Shown here in pieces: positions 1-7,079 of a stretch of 9,694 nucleotides of DNA. A program made the position numbers and the translations under genes. A model generated the notes under the pieces. That model worked only from the letters and a program-made list of their open reading frames with translations. It was not told the DNA's origin and made no database searches. The stretch is taken from positions 1 to 9,694 of the forward strand of contig JAXHVB010000037.1 of NCBI GenBank assembly GCA_034189125.1, written 5' to 3'. The number at the start of each line of letters is the position of its first letter. Position 1 is the stretch's first letter. The stretch comes from UBA5862 sp002408105 (GTDB taxonomy: Bacteria; Pseudomonadota; Gammaproteobacteria; Pseudomonadales; UBA5862).

Positions 1-1
1 T

Positions 2-3000
2 CCCCAACGCGGCACCCTGGGCACGGTTTCGGACGGTGGTGTGTTTGAGGTCGATGCCGTTCGCGGCCTGGTGGCGGTTCTGGCCGGTGCCGAGGTGGTG
101 GCAGATGGTGCGCAAGGCAAGCTGAACGCCCTGCTCGGCGGCATGGCCCCGCCGGCGGATGGCTCACCTGTGTTGGTGGCCTCGGATGGTGGCACCATCC
201 GCTTGGTTGGCGCCGAAGGGTTGTTTGTTGCGGGGTTGCTGTCCGCCGAGGCCGGTGGTGCTGGTGCCAGCGGCGGTACGCTCGAGTTGGTGCTCGAGCG
301 GCGCCGCCAGCTTGAGAACCCCTATCCGAGCGGGCTCGCCATCTATCCGGATGACCCTGTGTCGGTGTGGCTGACCGAGACCGCCGCGCCGCTGGACTGG
401 TTGACTGACACCGGCATTGCGCCGGTCGATGGCGCCATCGGCACCGGCCAGCTGGGCGTTGACCAGGTGCGGGCCGGCGGTTTTGATCGATTGTGGGTGC
501 GCTCGGATGACACCCTGTATCTGGGGGCAGGGGTTGATCTGGAGATGGGGGCGGCGCTCGCGCTGGATGCGGAACGGTTCGTGTACCAAGGCGCCACGAG
601 CGACCTGGCGGTTCGGCTTTCAGCGCCCTACCTGGCGCTGTCAGGTGTGGACAGCCGCAGTGCTACAAGTCCTGCCGCTGCCCCCACCGGTGGAGCACCG
701 CTGGAGGTGCACGCACAGACCCTGGACCTGCGCGGCGCCTTTGCTGTGGAGGGGTTTTCCACAACCCGCCTGTCGAGCGCGGGCGACCTGCGCCTGTCCG
801 GGGTCCGGTTGCAGGACAGCCAGCGCGACTACCGGGGCGAGTTGGCCGTTCAAGGTGACCTCGAACTCAATGCGGCGCGCTTGTATCCCACCACCCTCAG
901 TCAGTTTCATGTGGGTTTGAGCAGCGCCGAGCCAACCCACCTCCACATCACCGGTGGCGGTCCAGTAGCAGTGCCGCTGAGTGCGGGCGGACAGCTCAGC
1001 TTTGCGGCGGACCAGATCGTTCAGGACGGCGCGCTCTATGCGCCGCTTGGCACCTTGGAGCTGGTCGCGACCGACAGTCTGACCCTTGGGCCGGACAGCT
1101 ACACCGGCGTTGCCGCGACCGGCCAGACCATTCCGTTCGGGGTGACCCAGGCTGGTCTCGACTGGCTGTACCCGCTGGATGGCCTCAACAACCTGGTGTT
1201 CGATGCCCCGCCGGACAAGCGCCTGCGGATGGAAGGCGCGACGATCGACCTGAGCGCTGGGGCGCAGTTGGATGTGTCAGGTGGCGGCGCGCTTTACGCC
1301 TGGGAGTTTGTGCCCGGGCGCGGCGGATCCACCGACTACCTGTTGCCGGGCAGCGCGAGCTATGGCGGAGGCTTCGCCGTTTTGCCCGAGTCGAGCTGGA
1401 TGATCGCTCCCTACGACCCGTTGTTGTCCGCTGAGCACCCGTTTGCCCCCGATGCCCAGGTGTACCTGCAAGGTGTTTCAGGCCTCGCCGATGGCCGCTA
1501 TGCAGTGCTGCCGGCGCGCTATGCGCTCCTGCCCGGGGGGCGATTGGTCACCCCCTTGGAGTCCGGCTACGCAGTGCAGCCCTTTGCGCCCCAGCGCGAG
1601 CCCTCAGGTGCGGAGCTTGTGGCCGGCCACCCGACCGACTTGAGCGGCCACCAAGCGGGGAATCAATGGGGTCGCTACCGTGTGGAAACTGGCGCCCTGG
1701 TTCGCACCAAGTCCGAGTACAGCGAGGTGAGTGCGCAGTCGTTCTATGGTGGGCGCGCCGCGGAGCAGGCGCTGTTGCCGCTGCTGCCCCGCGATGGTGG
1801 CGCCATCAGCCTGGTGGCAGACGAGCGCCTGAACCTTGCCGGAACGCTCAGCGCGCGGCCCGAGTCCGACGGGCGCGGCTCCAGCCTCGATATAGCGGCC
1901 ACCAAGATCCGGGTGGTGGAAGAGATCGACCCCGAGCGTGACGCACTGCAGTTGCGGGGCGATCAGTTTTCCGGCCTCGGCATCGACAGCCTGTTGCTGG
2001 GTGGCGCACGGCGCTTTGATGACAGCACAGGCCGCACCCGGGTCGACGTGACCGCGACCGAATTGGTGTTCGAGTCCGGTGTTCAGGTGCAGATCCCGGA
2101 GTTGATCGCGGTGTCGAGCGCAGAGCTCTGGGTGCAGACGGGGGCGCAAATCCGGGCATCCGGTCGTTTCACCGGGCGCAGCCAGGTGCTCGAAACCGAA
2201 GGCGACGGCGTCTTGATGCGGGTGTCCGCCACCGACCAGGTGGGCTTCGCACGGCTGTATGGCGACGCCGAGCTGCCGGGGGACTCGGCCCAGTTGATGA
2301 TTGACGCCGGCGCGCTCTTGGCGGCGGAAACCTCAATCACGCTGGATTCCAGCGGCGGCGCAACCCACGCGGGCCTGCTGCAAATGCCCCATGGCTCACT
2401 GAATCTGGGTGCGAGCGCCATCGCACTCGGTGAGCCCGAGGCCAACCCGCAAGCCGGCACGCTGCAGTTCACCGCGGCAGACTTGGTGGGACTCGGGGTG
2501 GATGAGTTGGTACTGACCAGCCGTGCGCCCATCACCATCCGCGGGGTGCTCGGACTTGCGGATGACACCGGCCACCTGCAGCCCATTGCCGGGTTGCAGC
2601 GGCTCGTGCTGGATGCGCCGGGGTTGGTGTCGCCCGCTGGGGCTTCGGCTGTTGGAGGCCTCGCTGCCAGCCAGCTTCGGCTCACCAACAGCGCGGGCAC
2701 AGCCGCCGTGGTGGACACGCCGCTGATGGGTGAGTTCGAGCTCAGCGCGGAGGAGCTGTTGGTGGGCCCCGGGGATTTTCGGGTGGAAGGGATCGCAGCG
2801 CTGAGCCTGCACGCAGAGGATGTGTTGCGGTTTGAAGGCGACGCGCGGCTGAGCACCGCAGGCGACCTGAGGATCGACACGCCATGGGTCACCGCGGCCA
2901 CCGGCAGCACCGCAGGCCTGGAAGCCAATGGGGCGCTGGACGCAGTCAATACGTCGGACGCCTTGTTGCCGGGACAGGACGCAGCGCTCGGTGGACGCCT

Positions 3001-6000
3001 GAACATTGAGGCCGCCGCGGTGCGCTGGAACACCCAGGTGCGCCTGCCGTCGGGTCAGCTGGGCCTTAAAGCCACTGCCTTTGACCTGGAGGTTGGAGAC
3101 GAGGCGGTGCTGGATGTCAGTGGTCTGGTGCGCCAGTTTGCCGATCAGTTTGTGGCAACGCCGGGCGGCGAGCTCCACTTGGAGGCGGACCACGGGGACC
3201 TGTCTTTGGCTCCGGCTGCAGTGCTGAAACTGGGTGCAGGAGCGGCGCCGGACCTGCAAGTGGCGGAGCCGGGGGCACCCGGCCGACTGGTTGCGCGTGC
3301 ATCGGGCGGCACCCTTTATCTGGCCGGCAACCTGGCTGGAGGCGGCGCCGACCTGTTGCTGGATGCAGCACGCCTCGCTGAGGATCAGTCATTGACTGAA
3401 TGGATTGAGGTCATTTCCAGCGGTGGGTTTTCTGGCAACCTGGCACTGCGTCTGCGCGAGCAGGACCAGGTTCGCTGGGGTGAATCGGCATCCGTCACCG
3501 CTGAGTCCTTTGTCCTGGAGGTCGATCGTGGCTCACTTGAGGTCGCTGGAACCCTGACTGTGGCGAGCGATGGGCAGGGGCGCCTCGCCTTAAGTGCCGC
3601 GGATCAACTCATCCTGGAAGACACCGCCACCCTGCGCATTGCCGGTGGCGGCGATCTCCAACTCACCTCAGTTGACCTTGACGCCGATGGTGAGCACGGC
3701 GTTTCGGCGGGGCCGGGCGCCCTGATCGAATTCGTGGACAGCGCTGGCCGGGAAACGGGCACCTGGTTGCGCGTGGAGCGGCCGCAGCCCGGCGCCCCAA
3801 GCGAAACCTTGCCGGTGACCTGGTCTGCCCCGGTGTTGGGGAGCGACCGGTTCACGGTTGAAGCGGTGCGCCGATACGGGGCGGAAGACCTCTCTGTGGA
3901 CGGCCAACTGCGGGCCACGGACCTGGCCCGGTTTGGCGCGGACGCGGCCGACTTCATGCAGCAGGACCGGATCGCCGATGTGGAGGCTGCGCTGCCGGGT
4001 TCGGCCCGCCTCGCTGCTGGCATCTGGCTGGATGTGCCGGAGTCATTGCGCATCCGCGATCCCATCGACACCGCGACTTGGCGGTATCCCGGGTTGGGTG
4101 ACGGTGCGGAGTCGCCGGGCCGCGTCGGCCACCTCAGCATCCGCGCTGGGGGCAACCTGTACGTTGATGCCGAGGTGTCGGACGGGTTCGAAGATGGCGT
4201 CATCGACCTGACCGACAGCTTGGGGTTCGCCTGGCCCATTGCCAATCTGTTGCGCACGGATGAATCCTGGAACTTCACCTTGGCCGGGGGGGCAGACCTT
4301 GCAGGGTTCGGCGCAGTGTGGTCCGCAGGCGCCGGCGATCTTTCGATCGGATCCGGAGTACAGGTGCGCACCGGCACCGGGGACCTGCGCCTGAGTGCGG
4401 GCCGTGATCTGGTGCTCGCCGATGAAAGTTCGGTGGTGTACAGCGCCGGACAGGCCGCTGCCGGTGATCGATTTGGGGCGCTTGGTGATCTTTATGGGGC
4501 GCTGGTCTTCTATGGCGAGTACCCCCAGCGTGGAGGTGACCTCTTCTTGTCCGCCGGCAGGGACTTGGTGGGTGCACCGGTCGACCAACTCGTGACCGCG
4601 TGGCTGCTGCGCATGGGCGACTGGCGCCCTTCGGGCAGCCACTCGGGCGAAACCCCGACCGCCTGGGCTCTGGCTCTGGATCCGGACTCCGGCGTTGGCT
4701 TTGAGCAGAACGTCGCGGCATTTGGTGGTGGAAACCTACGGATCGAGGCGGGCCGAAACATTCGAGACCTGTCCGCTTCAGTGCCGACAACCGGCAAGCC
4801 CCGGGGCGCGCGTGCCCAACCCGACCAGCCGTTCAACTTCGACTTCACGACCAACGAGGTTGAAGTCGGCGGTGGCGGCGCCTTGCGGGTCCGGGCCGGC
4901 GCCGACCTGCTCGGCGGCGCCTATTACCTGGGTTCGGGCACCGCGGAGCTGGTTGCGGGCGGGCGAATCGGGGGCGGGTCGCAATTCACGGTTGGGCCGG
5001 TGCTGCTGTTGAGCGATGGTGATTTCTCATTGCGCAGCGCGGGCGACCTGAGTCTGACCGGAGTGCTCGACCCGTTCGTCCTGCCCCAGTCGGTGAGGCC
5101 TGTGGGCACCAGCCTGTGGTACAGCTATGCCCCAGGGGCGCGGCTCAGGGTCGAGTCGATCACGGGCGACATCGCGCTGAATTCTGAATTGCGGCAGGTG
5201 GACGACCTGTTCACCGGCTCGTTCAACAGCACCCAGAAAACCGCGCTCGGCATGTACCCGCCCTCGGTGCACGCGCGGGCCCTGGGGGGAGAGCTGGTCG
5301 TGACGGGGGACCTGTTCCTGTTTCCCTCCTCAGGGGGCGATTTGCAGTTGTTGAGCCACGGGAATCTGTATGGCGCAGCCAATGAGAACCGCATCGGTTT
5401 ATCGGATGGCAACCTTGCGCTCATACCCAGTTGGCAGTTCCCTGCTTCCCTGCTGAGCACCGAGGTGGTGGCGGATTTGAACCCTTTCTCAGGCCGGCAT
5501 GCGCCCATTCCGGTACATCAAGGAGACCTGACTCCCGCTCGAGTTGTTTCTGCTCAGGGTGACATCGGCGGTGCCAATACGCTGCGTTTTTCGATCCCCA
5601 AGGCGACGCGCATGGTGGCAGGGCAGAATCTGGTCAACCCTTGGGTGCAGATCCAGCACACGGGGCTAGACGATTTTTCCTTGCTCGAGGCAGGCGAAAA
5701 CCTGCGGTACCGCATCGGTCGCAGTCCTTCCACCGGTGCGTTGCTGAGCAACAGCGCCACCGTTGAAGTGGCAGGACCTGGCACCTTGCTGATGCGCACC
5801 GGGGGTGACTTCGACCTCGGAGCCTCCAAGGGCGTGGTTTCAATCGGCGACACGGCGAATCCCGCCCTCGCCGATTCCGGTGCAACCCTATTGATCATGC
5901 CCGGCGTGCTGTCGGAGTACTTTGACCATGCCGCATTCATTGAACAACAGCTGGGAGAAGACACGGCATTCACCGAAGCCCGTGCGGACGTGGTGGATCT

Positions 6001-7042
6001 GTTGCGCTCGGTGCTGGACGCCGGTGAGTTGATGAGCGATGCCGAGGTGTTGGCCATGGCCAACCAACTCGACCTGTCGACCCTGTACGGGATTGCTGCG
6101 CCCCTCACCAAAACCTTGGCTGAGGTGCTGTTTGGCGTTTTGCAGGAGGTCGGCTCGGCCGCTGCAGCGGACCCAACCCGTGGAAATGAAGCCGCTTTTG
6201 AAGCCATTGAGACCCTGTTTTCCGACCGGCCCGACCACCGCGCCGACCTTTCCATGTTTTTCAGTCGGGTACAAACCGTCGATGGCGGCGATGTGCTGGC
6301 GCTGGCGCCGTACGGAAGCATCAATGCAGGTGTCGCAGTGTCGGTGGCTGGATCTCGACCTGCTGACGAACTCGGGATCGTCGCGCAGCGCGAGGGCGCG
6401 GTGCGCGCGCTTGTGCAGAATAATTTCGAAGTCAACCAGTCTCGGGTGTTCACCCTGGGCGGCGGCAACATACTGATCTGGGCGAGTGAGGGTGACATCG
6501 ACGCCGGGCGAGGCGCCAAGTCCGCAATCTCTGCCCCTCCTCCAGAGGTCAGCTTTGATGAAAACGGCAACCTCGTGATCGAGTTTCCGCCGATTGTGTC
6601 CGGCAGTGGCATTCGAACGGCTTCAAGTGACCCCGAAGTTCCCCCAGGGGATGTGTACCTGTTTGCGCCGAGTGGAGTGGTGGATGCGGGTGAAGCCGGC
6701 ATCGGCGGCACCAACGTGACCATCGCTGCGGTCGAGGTGATTGGTGCAGACGACATTGACATCGGTGGTGTGTCTGTCGGCGTTCCAACCGGCAGCGGAG
6801 AAGCACTGGGGGCAGACTTTGCAGGTGCAAGCGACCTAGGAGCTGCCGCTGCCAAGAGTGTTCAGGACGCAGCCTCAGAACGAAGCACGCAAAACGCCGA
6901 GGACGCGGCCACTGGCGCGCTCGGGATTCTGAGCGTTGAGGTGGTTTCTGCTGGAGAGTCCGAGCAAGCCTGCGCTCCGGGCGATGAGGCATGCGAGCAG
7001 CGGCGCCGCGAGGCGCAAGAGAAGGTCGTGCGGTTCCGGTGA
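2..7042 (+). CDS. Giant filamentous-haemagglutinin-family exoprotein (TpsA, DUF3739 type), 5' partial
   Basis: Secreted, surface-exposed adhesin-like protein of a two-partner secretion system. The frame is open from base 2, so the GTG at 41 is internal and the true start is upstream. About 2,346 residues are visible. They are dominated by short alternating beta-strand repeats rich in Gly, Ala, Asp, Leu and Val, with recurring GGDLxLxAGxDL motifs (for example 4394-4414, 4550-4570, 4745-4762), as expected of a right-handed beta-helix. The segment around 6392-6787 has the DUF3739 hallmarks: SRVFTLGGGNI, GDIDAGRGAK, SGSGI, VDAGEAGI and a closing GVSVGVP. A helical island (5915-6279) precedes it. 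The tail has a CX6C pair (6971-6994) followed by a basic end. Lysine is very scarce (about 14 counted by eye). The TPS domain and signal peptide are not in view, nor is the TpsB transporter. The gene is followed after 37 bases by an ExbB-type gene, suggesting co-transcription. The family call is firm; adhesion is inferred from the family. Confidence 0.93.
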   Translation, partial: PQRGTLGTVSDGGVFEVDAVRGLVAVLAGAEVVADGAQGKLNALLGGMAPPADGSPVLVASDGGTIRLVGAEGLFVAGLLSAEAGGAGASGGTLELVLERRRQLENPYPSGLAIYPDDPVSVWLTETAAPLDWLTDTGIAPVDGAIGTGQLGVDQVRAGGFDRLWVRSDDTLYLGAGVDLEMGAALALDAERFVYQGATSDLAVRLSAPYLALSGVDSRSATSPAAAPTGGAPLEVHAQTLDLRGAFAVEGFSTTRLSSAGDLRLSGVRLQDSQRDYRGELAVQGDLELNAARLYPTTLSQFHVGLSSAEPTHLHITGGGPVAVPLSAGGQLSFAADQIVQDGALYAPLGTLELVATDSLTLGPDSYTGVAATGQTIPFGVTQAGLDWLYPLDGLNNLVFDAPPDKRLRMEGATIDLSAGAQLDVSGGGALYAWEFVPGRGGSTDYLLPGSASYGGGFAVLPESSWMIAPYDPLLSAEHPFAPDAQVYLQGVSGLADGRYAVLPARYALLPGGRLVTPLESGYAVQPFAPQREPSGAELVAGHPTDLSGHQAGNQWGRYRVETGALVRTKSEYSEVSAQSFYGGRAAEQALLPLLPRDGGAISLVADERLNLAGTLSARPESDGRGSSLDIAATKIRVVEEIDPERDALQLRGDQFSGLGIDSLLLGGARRFDDSTGRTRVDVTATELVFESGVQVQIPELIAVSSAELWVQTGAQIRASGRFTGRSQVLETEGDGVLMRVSATDQVGFARLYGDAELPGDSAQLMIDAGALLAAETSITLDSSGGATHAGLLQMPHGSLNLGASAIALGEPEANPQAGTLQFTAADLVGLGVDELVLTSRAPITIRGVLGLADDTGHLQPIAGLQRLVLDAPGLVSPAGASAVGGLAASQLRLTNSAGTAAVVDTPLMGEFELSAEELLVGPGDFRVEGIAALSLHAEDVLRFEGDARLSTAGDLRIDTPWVTAATGSTAGLEANGALDAVNTSDALLPGQDAALGGRLNIEAAAVRWNTQVRLPSGQLGLKATAFDLEVGDEAVLDVSGLVRQFADQFVATPGGELHLEADHGDLSLAPAAVLKLGAGAAPDLQVAEPGAPGRLVARASGGTLYLAGNLAGGGADLLLDAARLAEDQSLTEWIEVISSGGFSGNLALRLREQDQVRWGESASVTAESFVLEVDRGSLEVAGTLTVASDGQGRLALSAADQLILEDTATLRIAGGGDLQLTSVDLDADGEHGVSAGPGALIEFVDSAGRETGTWLRVERPQPGAPSETLPVTWSAPVLGSDRFTVEAVRRYGAEDLSVDGQLRATDLARFGADAADFMQQDRIADVEAALPGSARLAAGIWLDVPESLRIRDPIDTATWRYPGLGDGAESPGRVGHLSIRAGGNLYVDAEVSDGFEDGVIDLTDSLGFAWPIANLLRTDESWNFTLAGGADLAGFGAVWSAGAGDLSIGSGVQVRTGTGDLRLSAGRDLVLADESSVVYSAGQAAAGDRFGALGDLYGALVFYGEYPQRGGDLFLSAGRDLVGAPVDQLVTAWLLRMGDWRPSGSHSGETPTAWALALDPDSGVGFEQNVAAFGGGNLRIEAGRNIRDLSASVPTTGKPRGARAQPDQPFNFDFTTNEVEVGGGGALRVRAGADLLGGAYYLGSGTAELVAGGRIGGGSQFTVGPVLLLSDGDFSLRSAGDLSLTGVLDPFVLPQSVRPVGTSLWYSYAPGARLRVESITGDIALNSELRQVDDLFTGSFNSTQKTALGMYPPSVHARALGGELVVTGDLFLFPSSGGDLQLLSHGNLYGAANENRIGLSDGNLALIPSWQFPASLLSTEVVADLNPFSGRHAPIPVHQGDLTPARVVSAQGDIGGANTLRFSIPKATRMVAGQNLVNPWVQIQHTGLDDFSLLEAGENLRYRIGRSPSTGALLSNSATVEVAGPGTLLMRTGGDFDLGASKGVVSIGDTANPALADSGATLLIMPGVLSEYFDHAAFIEQQLGEDTAFTEARADVVDLLRSVLDAGELMSDAEVLAMANQLDLSTLYGIAAPLTKTLAEVLFGVLQEVGSAAAADPTRGNEAAFEAIETLFSDRPDHRADLSMFFSRVQTVDGGDVLALAPYGSINAGVAVSVAGSRPADELGIVAQREGAVRALVQNNFEVNQSRVFTLGGGNILIWASEGDIDAGRGAKSAISAPPPEVSFDENGNLVIEFPPIVSGSGIRTASSDPEVPPGDVYLFAPSGVVDAGEAGIGGTNVTIAAVEVIGADDIDIGGVSVGVPTGSGEALGADFAGASDLGAAAAKSVQDAASERSTQNAEDAATGALGILSVEVVSAGESEQACAPGDEACEQRRREAQEKVVRFR
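473..2626 (+). repeat. Divergent protein-level repeat modules in the exoprotein (three copies)
   Basis: Three stretches of the exoprotein share a degenerate module at about 473-580, 1970-2128 and 2480-2626. Each begins with G-[FIV]-D-x-L (AGGFDRLWV, GLGIDSLLL, GLGVDELVL). Each then has strands that pass through a hydrophobic Val/Ile-rich segment and end in a hydrophobic x-L-x-A-x-x-L type strand (for example LVLDAPGL). The copies are similar in protein pattern only; I see no near-identical DNA repeat. They probably mark equivalent coils or sub-domains of the beta-helix shaft. Confidence 0.45.
4394..5050 (+). repeat. AGRDL/AGDL beta-helix coil repeats
   Basis: Within the exoprotein, SAGRDLV occurs twice with different codons (4394-4414 and 4550-4570). 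It is followed by EAGRNI (4745-4762), RAGADL (4892-4909) and SAGDLSL (ending near 5055). Each copy follows a strand such as GDLRL, GDLFL or GNLRI. This is the classical turn-plus-strand signature of filamentous-haemagglutinin beta-helices. The synonymous codon differences argue for old, selected repeats rather than recent DNA duplication. Confidence 0.6.
5915..6279 (+). other. Predicted alpha-helical island inside the exoprotein
   Basis: About 120 residues here break the beta-repeat pattern. The sequence becomes rich in Glu, Ala, Leu and Met with amphipathic spacing, for example FIEQQLGEDTAFTEARADVV, then VLDAGELMSDAEVLAMANQL and AFEAIETLFSDRPDHRADLS. Beta-type sequence resumes at DGGDVLALAPYG, shortly before DUF3739. 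It is best read as a helical domain or insertion between the beta-helix shaft and the C-terminal domain. Its function is unknown. The helical assignment is by eye from composition and periodicity. Confidence 0.6.
6392..6787 (+). other. DUF3739 domain of the exoprotein
   Basis: This is the C-terminal conserved domain of filamentous-haemagglutinin-family outer-membrane proteins. The recognisable blocks in order are NNFEVNQSRVFTLGGG, WASEGDIDAGRGAKSA followed by PPP, SGSGIRT, GDVYLFAPSGVVDAGEAGI, and a final strand pair with GADDIDIGGVSVGVP. The domain is intact and in frame. Its molecular role is not known; its position next to the tail suggests a part in folding, capping or retention at the surface. 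Confidence 0.85.
6971..6994 (+). other. C-terminal CX6C cysteine pair of the exoprotein
   Basis: CAPGDEAC lies 15 residues before the stop codon and holds the only cysteines I can find in the ~2,346 visible residues. A basic end (EQRRREAQEKVVRFR) follows. A small disulfide loop after export is plausible. In HMW1 of Haemophilus influenzae, a C-terminal disulfide loop holds the adhesin in its TpsB pore, so an analogous anchoring role is a reasonable inference here. Confidence 0.6.
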
Positions 7043-7066
7043 GGCTCGGCGCCGCAAGCAGTTATG

Positions 7067-7073
7067 AGGAGGT
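7067..7073 (+). promoter_or_regulatory. Strong Shine-Dalgarno of the DUF2341-LamG-ExbB gene
   Basis: AGGAGGT is a perfect match to the 16S anti-Shine-Dalgarno sequence. The core AGGAGG lies 7 bases before the ATG at 7080, which fixes the start. It sits in the 37-base gap after the exoprotein stop and predicts efficient independent initiation of the motor genes. No promoter is evident in that gap. Confidence 0.85.
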
Positions 7074-7079
7074 GGCGAT

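Noticed and set aside
41..43. GTG at 41 as the start of the exoprotein gene
   Set aside because: The same frame is open back to base 2 and codes for similar Gly-rich sequence. There is no signal peptide or TPS domain after 41, so the start is upstream of the window.
1955..1963. RGD tripeptide in the exoprotein as an integrin-binding site
   Set aside because: RGD is expected by chance in a protein this large and rich in R, G and D. Nothing around it (QLRGDQF) suggests an exposed binding loop or a host-interacting organism.
2083..3033. 316-codon open frame on the minus strand
   Set aside because: It is antisense to the exoprotein, Ser/Pro/Ala-rich, with no ribosome site or domain pattern. It is a shadow.
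5554..6855. 433-codon open frame on the minus strand
   Set aside because: It lies wholly antisense to a clear DUF3739 exoprotein. Its product is Ser/Pro/Arg-rich low-complexity with no recognisable domain, typical of shadow frames in GC-rich DNA.
7043..7079. Terminator or promoter between the exoprotein and the ExbB-type gene
   Set aside because: The gap has only a small GC-rich palindrome-like stretch without a T-run and no convincing -35/-10 pair. Co-transcription is the simpler reading.
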